In this document: one piece after another, positions 44,165-53,772 of the stretch | Layout of the letters: each line of letters begins with the position of its first letter | Position numbering within the stretch: position 1 is the first letter of the stretch | Program-made: the position numbers and the translations under genes | NCBI RefSeq assembly: GCF_001446935.1 | Contig: NZ_LKKK01000001.1 | Span: forward strand, 186,001 to 250,000 | DNA from: Pseudomonas sp. TTU2014-080ASC | GTDB taxonomy: Bacteria > Pseudomonadota > Gammaproteobacteria > Pseudomonadales > Pseudomonadaceae | Direction: 5' to 3' | Length of the DNA: 64,000 nucleotides | Notes under the pieces: model-generated | Seen by the model: only the letters and a program-made list of their open reading frames with translations | Told to the model about the DNA's origin: nothing | Database searches by the model: none

Positions 44165-44898
44165 GGCTGCGCAGCCTTGCACTCAAGAGCGCTGCAACTG
44201 AAATGTGTATCTGCCTGACCACCGTAATCATTCATGTTGGACACAAACAGTTCTTTAAAGCCGGTCTGGCTCATGGGGAATTGGGCGCTGCCGAAAGGTT
44301 CGATCATCACTGTTTCGATCGGCATACTGGTTTTTTCTGCACCAGCCAGAAGCCCTACTACGGTGATATGAAACGCGGTCGGGTTTTCAATCGTTAGTTT
44401 TTTAGCGGCTGAGTCGAGTTTGATTTGTAGGCCCTCAGCTAAATCCCCACCACGCTCACGCTTTACGGCTGCGGGGCGATAGAACAATTTGATCTTCGAT
44501 TGCAGGGCAATTTGAATCGTATTGACGGCCCCGCTCTTAGGCGGAATTTCACGCACATTCAAATAGAAGACCGACTCACGATCTTTCGGCAGTTCCGCTT
44601 CAGGTAATTTAACGATGCGTAACAGGGAGCTTTCATTAGCCTCAATACGCTGCAGTGGAGGTAGAACCATAAAGGGGCTGGTGATTTTCTCGCCGCTTTC
44701 ATTTTCAATCCATGACTGCACTACAAACGGTAGTTCAGCACTTCTGTTGTTCAGGGTAACGCCTACAGACTTAGCCGCTTCGTCATAGATGATACGAGTA
44801 CGGTCCGGAGAAACCGCCGCCTGAACCAACAAGGGCACACACAGACTGGCCGCCAAGCTAATGCGCTGAATAAGGCGGCGATTTAGCAAACAAAACAT
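44161..44898 (-). CDS. Periplasmic pilus chaperone
   Basis: The ATG at 44898 follows GGAGAA and gives 245 residues: a signal peptide and two immunoglobulin-like domains. Typical of PapD-like chaperones are SPDRTRIIYDEAAKSVGVTLNN at the start, FMVLPPLQRIEANES, and the G1 strand IQIALQSKIKLFYRPAA. It folds pilin subunits in the periplasm and hands them to the usher encoded upstream. It sits between usher and adhesin genes. Confidence 0.93.
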   Translation of the reverse strand: MFCLLNRRLIQRISLAASLCVPLLVQAAVSPDRTRIIYDEAAKSVGVTLNNRSAELPFVVQSWIENESGEKITSPFMVLPPLQRIEANESSLLRIVKLPEAELPKDRESVFYLNVREIPPKSGAVNTIQIALQSKIKLFYRPAAVKRERGGDLAEGLQIKLDSAAKKLTIENPTAFHITVVGLLAGAEKTSMPIETVMIEPFGSAQFPMSQTGFKELFVSNMNDYGGQADTHFSCSALECKAAQP

Positions 44899-44938
44899 AT
44901 GAATTCTCCAAACATCAAACATTGGTAAGCCGGTGTGC

Positions 44939-47395
44939 TTATTGGCAACGCACCGGTTTGGCTACGTTGGTAACAATTCCACCTTCCGGTAGTTCGGCCA
45001 GCTTGCAGCTCTGGCCATCGCCCCAACGCACAATCAGATCTGCACCTGCCTTAACACCCAGCAGGTAGGTCACCCCCTGCTCACCGACAATGCCAACTTC
45101 CCGATTGGTAGCAGTGTCTTGAACCGATGCACCAAACGGCACGAAGTCACCACCATCCTGAGTAACCTCGATGAAGGCGTTATAACCACGGCCGGCGGCA
45201 AAATTGACGTGGCCAATCGCCCCCTCAGTGAGCGTCATGCGTTGAATTGGGTTGGCCACCTCTACATCGAGTGGCAGCTCATTGACATTCACGCGGGCTT
45301 CATAGGCTTGGAAGGACGGCACCCCATCAACCACCACATGCCCTTTGCTGTTGGTGCGTGCAAGACCGGCGAATGCCACCCCTTCGACACCATCGGTTGA
45401 AGCCAGCAAGCGGGTATCGCCGTTTGAACCATTGGCGTGGGACACCAAACCATGAGAAGTCAGCACGAGTGAGCTGTTGACGCTCGCAGTGACTGAACGA
45501 TAGGTACTGCCATCTGTGGTGGCCGAGGCATTCGCCCGGTAAGAGGCCGTACGCTTGCTTACGTTAGCGCTGGCACTGCGCTGCTCACCCACCGCGCCGT
45601 AAACCTGGTAGTTGATGCCCTGGCCATCGTCATAGCTATAGCCCATTGTTGCCCCCGGATCACCGGAGCCTGTGTGCTGCAAAGTGCTCGAGACCACCGC
45701 ACCATTACCCAGTGGAAGGCTGAGTCCGAGGTAAATCTGAGTGTCATCATTTAATGTGTTGCGGGTCTGATAGGCGGACAGATGCACGTTCAGGTTATGC
45801 AACCCTGCGATTGAAAAACGCCGAGCCAGGGTCAGGCCAAAGCGATTGTTTGTCGGCGCATCCCAATAGGTGGAATGGTCATAGGAAAAACTGGCCGACA
45901 TCCATGGGAAGTTCTTGGCCAAGGTAATGGAATACCGCTGCTTCCCCGAGTTCATGGAATAGGAGTTAGGCGCGCCAACAAACTGCGAGAAGTTGGTGAA
46001 TGATTTTTCCGAGAAGCGATACCCCAGAAAGCGCAGATCAGTGCCAATTGAATCAAATCGCTTGGAATAGTTAATCCGGTAGGAATTACCTTCCGTGACC
46101 TCATCACTCCAGTACAACTTCGCCCGGGCATTGGTCACATCCACAGACAGCGCGCCCAGACTGCCGAGATCCTTACCGATACCAAAAGCGCTGGATAAGT
46201 AATCATCAGCCGCCAGCACACCGCCATACAGCGTTACCTCCATAGGCAGGCCATAGGCGAGTTCCGAACTGATGAAGTTAGGCTCAATACCGCCACCCGT
46301 GAGCCTGGGGCGGCCAGCTGAAATCTTGTAACGCAGCTCATCTTCACGGGCGAGAAAAGGTACGGTCGCGGTGGCTACCGTGAAATTCTGCTCAGTGCCA
46401 TCTTCTTCCTTGACCGTTACATCCAATAAGCCCTGAACACTACTATCCAGGTCCTGAATGCTGAACTGACCTGGCGTGACCGTGGTGGAGTACAGCACGC
46501 GCCCTTCTTGGGAAACCGTAACTGTCGCGTTGGTTTGCGCCAGGCCACTGATCAACGGCGCATAACCGCGGAGCCTAAGCGGCAACATACGCTCGTCACT
46601 ACTGAGTGTTGCGCCCTTTAAAGCAAAGGTGTCGAAGATGTCCGAGTTCAGGTAGTCCTCTCCCACGGAGAACTTTGAACGTATTGAAGGTAACGCCCGG
46701 TACGCGTAAAAGCGGTTGAACTGTAAGGTCTTATCATTGAACGTGCTGCTGTAACTGCCGCTTTCTTTCTGTGCCTGGTAATCAGCCCGAATCCGCCAGG
46801 CATCGATGTTAAGTCCGGCAGTGCCGTAACTCTGCAGGGAATTAGACTCACCATTGGAACCCCCACCGGTAGCATGCCGGTGGTTGGCGATTACCCGGTA
46901 GTCCAGAATCGCGCCATTGATCCCGTCACTCCAGGCAGCAGGCGGCATGTAGCTGGGATCGTCGTATTCAAACGACACTTGGGGCAGGCTAATTGAAAGT
47001 CGCGCCAATCCCGCCTGATAGTTAACTTTGGAATTATCAATCGCATCCAAACTAACGCATTCAGTTCCGGCATGATATGGCAGTGACTGCAAAACACTTG
47101 GCTTAAGACCAAACTTCTTTATTAAGTCCGAACGCAGACACGGATAAGTTTCAACCCCTTCTCCGCTAGTTATAAATTCTATCGACTCACTCCCATAGCT
47201 TCTCTGATTAACAACTATGTCAAGCAGATAAACACCCGGAACCACATACTGACCACGAGCAAACTTCTCCAAACTCACGCCAGTATCACTATCGATATTA
47301 AGAAACTCAGAGTTAAACTCTAACGCCTCAACAGAAGACGTAGCCAACCCCAGCACACAAAGAAAAAAACATCCGCGACGGATCACTAGATCCAC
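44939..47395 (-). CDS. Outer-membrane fimbrial usher
   Basis: The 818-residue protein has a signal peptide, an N-terminal domain recognising chaperone-subunit complexes (FNSEFLNID start), a large beta-barrel with plug (about 140-680), and C-terminal domains ending SCKLAELPEGG...VRCQ with a cysteine pair. It assembles and secretes the pilus. It lies between the pilin and chaperone genes and depends on transcription reading past the hairpin after the pilin gene. Confidence 0.94.
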   Translation of the reverse strand: MDLVIRRGCFFLCVLGLATSSVEALEFNSEFLNIDSDTGVSLEKFARGQYVVPGVYLLDIVVNQRSYGSESIEFITSGEGVETYPCLRSDLIKKFGLKPSVLQSLPYHAGTECVSLDAIDNSKVNYQAGLARLSISLPQVSFEYDDPSYMPPAAWSDGINGAILDYRVIANHRHATGGGSNGESNSLQSYGTAGLNIDAWRIRADYQAQKESGSYSSTFNDKTLQFNRFYAYRALPSIRSKFSVGEDYLNSDIFDTFALKGATLSSDERMLPLRLRGYAPLISGLAQTNATVTVSQEGRVLYSTTVTPGQFSIQDLDSSVQGLLDVTVKEEDGTEQNFTVATATVPFLAREDELRYKISAGRPRLTGGGIEPNFISSELAYGLPMEVTLYGGVLAADDYLSSAFGIGKDLGSLGALSVDVTNARAKLYWSDEVTEGNSYRINYSKRFDSIGTDLRFLGYRFSEKSFTNFSQFVGAPNSYSMNSGKQRYSITLAKNFPWMSASFSYDHSTYWDAPTNNRFGLTLARRFSIAGLHNLNVHLSAYQTRNTLNDDTQIYLGLSLPLGNGAVVSSTLQHTGSGDPGATMGYSYDDGQGINYQVYGAVGEQRSASANVSKRTASYRANASATTDGSTYRSVTASVNSSLVLTSHGLVSHANGSNGDTRLLASTDGVEGVAFAGLARTNSKGHVVVDGVPSFQAYEARVNVNELPLDVEVANPIQRMTLTEGAIGHVNFAAGRGYNAFIEVTQDGGDFVPFGASVQDTATNREVGIVGEQGVTYLLGVKAGADLIVRWGDGQSCKLAELPEGGIVTNVAKPVRCQ

Positions 47396-47421
47396 CTTTT
47401 TATATAGGAATTTAACAAGAA

Positions 47422-47445
47422 GAAAGGGGCAGTCGCGCCCCTTTC
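47422..47445 (-). terminator. Hairpin between pilin and usher genes, probable attenuator
   Basis: GAAAGGGGC and GCCCCTTTC pair across a six-base loop 27 bases downstream of the pilin stop codon; on the minus strand a T-rich stretch (ttcttgtt) follows. Partial termination here would give far more pilin than usher transcript, a known strategy in fimbrial operons. Confidence 0.65.
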
Positions 47446-47471
47446 ATTTACAACTTATCGGCTAGTGCGAC

Positions 47472-48005
47472 TTAGTTGTAAGCAACGGTAAAGTTGACAA
47501 CGCTGTCAGCTTCACCAGGAGTAACGGTAGCTGCAGTCGATTCGTACATAGCACCGAAGCTGATAGTGTTGTTACCGTCTTGCAGAACAACCGGAGCAAC
47601 CTGCTCTTTACCGTTTTCCAGCATCTCACCAGCGCTGGCCTGCAGGCGGATAGCAACGTTTTCAGCCAGACCAGTAGTAGCGAACAGAGCTGGAGAAGCT
47701 GGGTCCTGAACGCCAGAGAAGGTGAAGCGAGCATTTTTCTGGGTGCTGGTATCGCACTCAGTCAGAACGATGTCGAACTTGTTCGGGCTGGAACGATCGC
47801 CAACAGCCTTGAACTGGCTAGCCGGAACCTGCCCCAGGGAAACAGTCTGATCCATGCTGCCAGCATCAATACCGCATGCACCGGAGACGATTTCACCGAT
47901 GAAGCGAACAGTGCCAGGGTTACCGCTGCTTGGAGTTGCGGAAAAGGCAAGGGAGGACATACCCAGAACAACAGTGGCAGTGGCAGCTACAAAAATCTTT
48001 TTCAT
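47472..48005 (-). CDS. Major fimbrial subunit (type 1 pilin family)
   Basis: The 177-residue protein has a signal peptide (cleavage after FSA), a cysteine pair (SGACGID and LTECD) and the C-terminal beta-zipper strand ending VNFTVAYN, with penultimate tyrosine for chaperone binding. It is the first gene of the operon. A good ribosome binding site (GAGAGACC) precedes the start. It is the main pilus building block. Confidence 0.94.
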   Translation of the reverse strand: MKKIFVAATATVVLGMSSLAFSATPSSGNPGTVRFIGEIVSGACGIDAGSMDQTVSLGQVPASQFKAVGDRSSPNKFDIVLTECDTSTQKNARFTFSGVQDPASPALFATTGLAENVAIRLQASAGEMLENGKEQVAPVVLQDGNNTISFGAMYESTAATVTPGEADSVVNFTVAYN

Positions 48006-48532
48006 GAACGGTCTCTCATAATTTAATTATCGGTCACACTTCAAACCAGGCTCCCCAGAGAAAACATACTTAACCGATATATTGACAAATTACCGAATTA
48101 GCAATTCGTCACATGCACCGATTACTCAAGCAATCGGCATAGCGATATAAGTGAAAGATCATTAACCTAGGATCAATCAACCCAGCGAAGTAATGAAACA
48201 ATAAATCAGGAGGGATTCTACGTATGCAAGGACTACCCTAACGGCCAGTAGGGATTTCCTTACATAAAAGAAAAACAAAATATACATTAAGAAAAATCAC
48301 ACACAGACAGCTAATTACCAAAGAAAGCATGCACAAACCGCAAGATCACTCCCAAAAATCTAATGTTACATTTCCCAAAAAATCTAACTTCAATAATGCG
48401 AAACTAAACCTATACACATATTCAGCTTTTCTGTATGCGACATATATCTACGCCATTACCCTCGACATTATTTAACGAGGGTAATTGGCGCAATACCGAA
48501 GGGCTGCCTGCGAGACAGGTAAACGACTGCAC
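48006..48532. other. Long AT-rich upstream region of the fimbrial operon
   Basis: No gene is visible in these 527 bases. The region is far richer in A and T than the flanks, which fits a regulated fimbrial promoter bound by nucleoid proteins. An imperfect palindrome TAGGGATTTCCTTA at 48249-48262, about 245 bases from the pilin start, resembles LuxR-type response-regulator sites. Confidence 0.5.
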
Positions 48533-51049
48533 TCACTCCCCGAGTGCAGTCTCTACTTGGTGGTGACACAGGCCTTGTAGGTGAGAACGATCCACTCCCA
48601 ACCATTGGCCGCTGCGCCCCGCCTCGTGCCTGGGCAGCCAAAGCGGGCCGACCGGATGTAATGACTCCGGTTGAATCCTGAGTAATTCAGCCAGGCTAAT
48701 CACACAGACTCGGCCCTGATCGCCTTCGATTTCGGTGTCGTGGGCGAACACCTGCACGTGGACAGCTTCACGATCAAAAGCCGTAAACACCGGCATACAC
48801 CCGACAGGCTCAGGTCGGTAGCGCCAGTTGCGCTCATGGGTATCGATCAGGATCAGTTGCCACTGATCAGTATCACTCCGTTCCTCACACGCCATGCGCG
48901 GAACATAACGGCAGGCAGCCAGATAGCGACCATCCTCAGACCAGATCATCGCGGGGCTGATGTCGCTCATGCCGATGCCAGACGCCGTGAGCAGGCAGCC
49001 GCCACCTCGGGGCGAGTGCTCACGAGGATAGTTGTCGCGATATTCGGTTTCAGCGCCAAACAGCCATGCAGCATCTCGCCGAGATGGTGAGGGCAAAACA
49101 AAATCACCGGCGGCATTGGCCACTTGCGGACGCGACACGACTCGCCAGCCCGGCACGGGCCTTAGGTGGCCGTCCCGCAACTGCAGAATAAGCTGCTCGT
49201 AATACAGACGCGCGTCGGTTTGCTGGTGAATAAAGGATGCAGCCTGCTCGGGCTCTGGCGGCAGTTGGTCGTAACGCCGCAACGGGTTGTACAGATCGCC
49301 CTCACTCAATCGCCCCAAGACCCGATACAAGCTCAGCTCACCGCCTCGGAAATCCACCAGGCGCGTGAATAGAATCCCTTGCTGCAGGGGTATCAGTGTG
49401 CGCTCAACAACATCTGCCACAACCAGCCGGTGCGCGACTGCGGGCGCATCAGCAAAGGCCACCAGCGCAATGTAACGGCCACAATCAGAAACCCGGTGAT
49501 CCAGTAGCCAAAGCCCTGCCAGCGCCCAGTCACCGATACAGCAACAGTAGGCCGCCACGCGGTTGGCCTGATCATTTTCCTGCCATACGAATTCAGCCCT
49601 CTCGCCGTTTTGCAGCAACGCTGAACGCACCGTCTGCTGCTTTGCACCCTCAGCCAGCGGCAGCACGTACTGAATTTCGCTGCAATGGCTTGGCCTGAGC
49701 ATCACACGCCCCTGCGGGTCATAGCCACAAACGGTTTCGATATCACTGAGCGTGTGCTGCAGGTAATGGCCATAACCCCAGGCGTTGACCTCAGGAAAAT
49801 CAAACTGCCCACTGATGATCAATGCATCAGCCGTTAATGCAGCCGCCACGCCCAAACACACCACCGGCTCATCTGCTCGGAACTCAGTCGGTTGCGGCAA
49901 CAACCGCCAGCCATCTCCGCTGCGCCACAACCAATAGTCGTTGGCCCACTGCTCCTGAGAGTCCAGCTGTTTGGCCCGACAGACAAAGGCCTGGCCATCG
50001 GGCCGCCATATCACCGGCTCATCCTGAGCAATCAGCAAATCACTGTCCTGGCCTTCCACCTGCAAGCGGTACACCGGATAGTTCAGAGGTTGCAGCGGGT
50101 CGTCCAGGTTCTTCAGAGCATCAGGTATATAACGCTCTGCGGTGACAACACGCTCACCCACAGGAGCCGGCATGTAGCGTTTGGCCGCTGCACTGTCCCA
50201 CTCACCACCTGGCTCCAACCACAGGTCATATACGGGCTCCAGCAGCACCGCCAGTTCAGGTTGAAGCAACGCCTGCAGCGTGATCCGGGCAGGCTGGTTG
50301 TCTGTGAGTGGGCTGTTACGGCCTATCACTTCCGTCTCAGTGACGTCATCGATCTCCCAGAAGCCGCTTATGTGCGAATGCCGATAAACCGTACGCGTGT
50401 GCCGATCCAGCACCAGCAAGCCCCAACCAGAACGGCTGGGCAGCGGGGCCACAAAGTAGCGCCCGTCCGCAGAAAAACGCATGGACGTGCCGATCCCGCT
50501 CAACAGCACTCCATCAGGGAACAGATAGCTGGCAACAAGCGGCCCACCCATTCCTATCTCTGCAGCACCGAGACAGCGCAGCGGTTCCCCTTCGGGGGTA
50601 AGCACGGGGCTGTCCTGCCAGGCGCTACCAGTTGAAGCGGGCGGTTCTTGCTCGCCATCCGTCGCCGTTAAATCGGCGATCCCCAGCTTGCGTTCAAACG
50701 CCGCCTGCCCTGCCAGCCCCCCGAGAAGCATCAGCACGCCCAGAGGTCCCCCTAACCAGAATGGGAGCCAGTAGAAGAACGAGAACGCCGTGCCCAACAC
50801 CACACCGGTCAGACTCCAGCTAATGCTTTTGGCGATTTTCAGCAGGCCCAAGCGTGCGCTTAACCAGCACAACAGCGCAGTCACCACCAACAACACAACG
50901 GAGAAATGCGGAGTCAGGATGGCGGCCGCAACCATCGGCCCGAACATGCGAAAGAGCAGCCAAATCGCGCGGTCGATGGCGGCAAAGAAGGAGCGCTTCT
51001 TCGGCGGCTTTGCTTGGTTTTTTCTGTTCAGACGTTTGAACATGGCCAT
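48533..51049 (-). CDS. Large membrane-anchored protein of unknown function
   Basis: The 838-residue product starts with a basic segment, then three or four hydrophobic helices (about residues 33-125; for example VVAAAILTPHFSVVLLVVTALLCWL and WLPFWLGGPLGVLMLLGGLAG). The remaining 700 residues are soluble and contain scattered blade-like stretches (FSADGRYFVAPL, WSEDGRYLAACRY, VSDCGRYIALVAF) that recall beta-propellers. I recognise no enzyme motif. It is monocistronic, between the fimbrial operon and an acyl-CoA synthetase. The start could be 51049 or 51043. Confidence 0.7.
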   Translation of the reverse strand: MAMFKRLNRKNQAKPPKKRSFFAAIDRAIWLLFRMFGPMVAAAILTPHFSVVLLVVTALLCWLSARLGLLKIAKSISWSLTGVVLGTAFSFFYWLPFWLGGPLGVLMLLGGLAGQAAFERKLGIADLTATDGEQEPPASTGSAWQDSPVLTPEGEPLRCLGAAEIGMGGPLVASYLFPDGVLLSGIGTSMRFSADGRYFVAPLPSRSGWGLLVLDRHTRTVYRHSHISGFWEIDDVTETEVIGRNSPLTDNQPARITLQALLQPELAVLLEPVYDLWLEPGGEWDSAAAKRYMPAPVGERVVTAERYIPDALKNLDDPLQPLNYPVYRLQVEGQDSDLLIAQDEPVIWRPDGQAFVCRAKQLDSQEQWANDYWLWRSGDGWRLLPQPTEFRADEPVVCLGVAAALTADALIISGQFDFPEVNAWGYGHYLQHTLSDIETVCGYDPQGRVMLRPSHCSEIQYVLPLAEGAKQQTVRSALLQNGERAEFVWQENDQANRVAAYCCCIGDWALAGLWLLDHRVSDCGRYIALVAFADAPAVAHRLVVADVVERTLIPLQQGILFTRLVDFRGGELSLYRVLGRLSEGDLYNPLRRYDQLPPEPEQAASFIHQQTDARLYYEQLILQLRDGHLRPVPGWRVVSRPQVANAAGDFVLPSPSRRDAAWLFGAETEYRDNYPREHSPRGGGCLLTASGIGMSDISPAMIWSEDGRYLAACRYVPRMACEERSDTDQWQLILIDTHERNWRYRPEPVGCMPVFTAFDREAVHVQVFAHDTEIEGDQGRVCVISLAELLRIQPESLHPVGPLWLPRHEAGRSGQWLGVDRSHLQGLCHHQVETALGE

Positions 51050-51236
51050 CCCCGCTGCACGAACAAGAAGCTAGTGTACTGACTCGCCCCAACTGGGTGC
51101 ACGCCTATCTAAAGACCAGCCCGGCGAGGTCATTCACTTCACCGGTATTTGCCCAACTGACTGCCCGCCCCCGCGCCACAGTCATAGTCTCCCCCACCCG
51201 CTTGCACTAGAGTCGATGACTCTACGCTGACGATAC

Positions 51237-53072
51237 ATGACCGGGCCCATGAACCAGAACGACCTGATTACACCCCTGCGTTTTCTTGCTCGCCTGCCCC
51301 ATCGCTTTCATCAAACACCGCGCATGCTGCAAGGGCTGTACTACACCGCCATCCGCAACCGGGAGAAGAAGCTGTCATTAGCTTGGGCCCTTGACCGCGC
51401 TGCACGCCTTCACGGTCAGCGCCCGGCGCTGATGGATGAGACCCGCTGCCTGAGCTACGGCCAGTTCAACGCGTGGACCAATCGCCTGGCCTGGGCCTTT
51501 AAAGCTGAAGGTGTAGGCCATGGCAGCGTGGTGGCTGTCATGCTGGAGAACCGTCTGGAGTTGCTGGCGATTCTGGCCGGGCTAAGCAAACTGGGCGCTG
51601 TCAGTGCACTGATCAACACCACCCAACGCGGCAAGGTGCTGGCCCACAGTCTGAATCTGGTAGAGCCGACATTTGTTGTGATCGGCGAGGAGCTGTTACC
51701 CGCCTACGATGAAGTCAGACCGAATCTGAACACCGCACTAAATCCTTACTGGGTTGCCGATCAGGATTGCCTGGCTGGCCCCGGACAAGAGCCGCCACAT
51801 TGCATCAACCTGATCAGGCTGACGCACAACCAATCTTCGGAAACCCCACCAGACGCAGCTCAGGTCAGGATGAAAGACCCCTGCTTTCTGATCTACACCT
51901 CCGGCACCACAGGCTTGCCCAAAGCCTCAATCATGAGTCACGGCAAGTGGATCAAATCCTACGGAGGCTTTGGCCACTCCGGGCTCACCCTGAACAATCA
52001 GGATGTGCTGTACCTGACCCTGCCCTGCTATCACAACAACGCCGTGACAGTCTGCTGGTCCGCCGTGCTGGCCGGTGGCGCCGCTATTGCCCTGCGCCGT
52101 AAATTCTCCACATCGGCCTTTTGGCCCGATGTTAAGCGCTACAACGCCACCTGCTTCGGCTATATCGGCGAGCTGTGCCGCTACCTGCTCAACCAGCCAC
52201 CCTGCCCGGAAGAACACAACAACAGCCTGCGCTGCATGATTGGTAACGGCCTGCGCCCGAGCATTTGGAATGAATTCAAGTCACGCTTCGGGATTGATCA
52301 GATCACCGAGTTCTACGCATCCAGCGAAGGCAACATCGGCTTCACCAACGTATTCAATTTCGACAACACCGTAGGTTTCACTACGGCTACGTTCAGCATC
52401 GTGCGCTACGACCTGGAAAATGACTGTCCACTGCGCAACCGCAAGGGCTACATGATTGAAGCTCCGAAAGGTGAAGCGGGCCTGCTGATAAGTGAGATCA
52501 GCCCCAAATGGCCTTTTGACGGCTACACCGACCCAAGCAAGAGCGAAGCGGCCATCCTGCGCAACGTGTTCAAAAAGGGGGACGCTTGGTTCAACACTGG
52601 CGACCTGATGCGCAACATCGGCTGCAAGCATGCTCAGTTCGTAGACCGCTTGGGCGATACCTTCCGCTGGCGCGGCGAAAACGTCTCCACCACTGAAGTG
52701 GAAAACGTCATCGGCAGTTTTCCCGGTGTTGAAGATGCGGTGGTGTACGGCGTGGAAATCCCCGGCACAAACGGTCGCTGCGGCATGGCTGCGATTCGCA
52801 TGAGCGTAGGCATCGAACTCGACGGTAACGCCCTGCTCGCCTACCTTGATGCAGAGTTGCCAGCCTACGCAGTGCCAGTCTTCTACCGTCAGCTTCAAAC
52901 AGTTGAAACGACGGGTACCTTCAAATACAAAAAGGCAGATCTTAAGAGCGAAGCCTACGACCCATCCAAGGTCACAGATCCCCTATGGACCAGGCTGCCC
53001 GGCGACAAGCAGCTTACAGCCATAAGACCCGCCATTTATGAAGCAGTTACGGAGCGTTGTTATCGTTTCTGA
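51237..53072 (+). CDS. FATP-type very-long-chain acyl-CoA synthetase
   Basis: The 611-residue enzyme has the AMP-binding signature LIYTSGTTGLPKA at about 218-230, FYASSEGNIGF at about 360, NTGDL and the FATP motif DRLGDTFRWRGENVSTTEVE at about 475. It ligates CoA to a fatty or related acid. AtuH of P. aeruginosa belongs to this family and follows atuG there; this gene, 8 kb downstream on the same strand, could be its counterpart, but a general FadD-like role is equally possible. Confidence 0.85.
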   Translation: MTGPMNQNDLITPLRFLARLPHRFHQTPRMLQGLYYTAIRNREKKLSLAWALDRAARLHGQRPALMDETRCLSYGQFNAWTNRLAWAFKAEGVGHGSVVAVMLENRLELLAILAGLSKLGAVSALINTTQRGKVLAHSLNLVEPTFVVIGEELLPAYDEVRPNLNTALNPYWVADQDCLAGPGQEPPHCINLIRLTHNQSSETPPDAAQVRMKDPCFLIYTSGTTGLPKASIMSHGKWIKSYGGFGHSGLTLNNQDVLYLTLPCYHNNAVTVCWSAVLAGGAAIALRRKFSTSAFWPDVKRYNATCFGYIGELCRYLLNQPPCPEEHNNSLRCMIGNGLRPSIWNEFKSRFGIDQITEFYASSEGNIGFTNVFNFDNTVGFTTATFSIVRYDLENDCPLRNRKGYMIEAPKGEAGLLISEISPKWPFDGYTDPSKSEAAILRNVFKKGDAWFNTGDLMRNIGCKHAQFVDRLGDTFRWRGENVSTTEVENVIGSFPGVEDAVVYGVEIPGTNGRCGMAAIRMSVGIELDGNALLAYLDAELPAYAVPVFYRQLQTVETTGTFKYKKADLKSEAYDPSKVTDPLWTRLPGDKQLTAIRPAIYEAVTERCYRF

Positions 53073-53107
53073 CACTGCTCCGGCGGAAGATTGGTGCCCG
53101 GGCGATT

Positions 53108-53635
53108 CTACTGTTTGAACTCGAAATTCAGCTGTGCGCCCTCAACGCTGTCCCAGTAATCGCCCTGAATGTTGTCATTGGTAATCAGCTTGCCATTAAG
53201 CTGGAAAGGGCTTTCAGGTGCAGGCTTTTCCTCAAATAAGGGCGGCAACAGTTTTTCCGGTTGAGTGTCGTCCTGATCATATGGCTTGAGCGGATCGAAC
53301 ACATTTGGATTCAGGCTCAGATTAAGCGGCTCGTGCTCTACAGAGTCCTTGCTGGTAACACTCCGACTCTGCGGTTTGAACGTAGGCTTATTTGCAGCAT
53401 TGGCCTGTTTAGGCTCAATGGCATTTTCAGTTGCTGGAGCAAGTTGTACCGGCGAATCAGGTTGATCTGGCTCAACCACTGCCTGGGATGCAGGCTCTGC
53501 CGGTTGAGCAGAATGAGATTGGTGACTATCAGCGGGCGGCGTTAGCTCTGCGGGCGACTTGTCGCTCGGCTTATCACAAGCGGCCAAAAACAGAACCACA
53601 GTCAGAAGCCCGATACGGCGAAATAGTAGAGACAT
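53108..53635 (-). CDS. Proline- and acid-rich lipoprotein of unknown function
   Basis: From the ATG at 53635 the product has 175 residues with a lipobox LAAC at about residue 19. The middle is low-complexity (P, A, E, Q, S), typical of a periplasm-spanning linker, and the C-terminus reads QLNGKLITNDNIQGDYWDSVEGAQLNFEFKQ in part. No family was recognised. It ends 36 bases from the convergent acyl-CoA synthetase gene and lies downstream of the sigma/anti-sigma genes on the same strand. Confidence 0.65.
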   Translation of the reverse strand: MSLLFRRIGLLTVVLFLAACDKPSDKSPAELTPPADSHQSHSAQPAEPASQAVVEPDQPDSPVQLAPATENAIEPKQANAANKPTFKPQSRSVTSKDSVEHEPLNLSLNPNVFDPLKPYDQDDTQPEKLLPPLFEEKPAPESPFQLNGKLITNDNIQGDYWDSVEGAQLNFEFKQ

Positions 53636-53772
53636 AGTATTAATAGATAACGATGAAGAAGCGCTATGCTGGCCTCTGCAACCCGCACTGGCAAGCGGGT
53701 TTTGTCCACCCTGCCAATTTAAAAGTGCAGACATATCGGCAACCTCAATTACCGATATGTCAGAAGTGCTAT

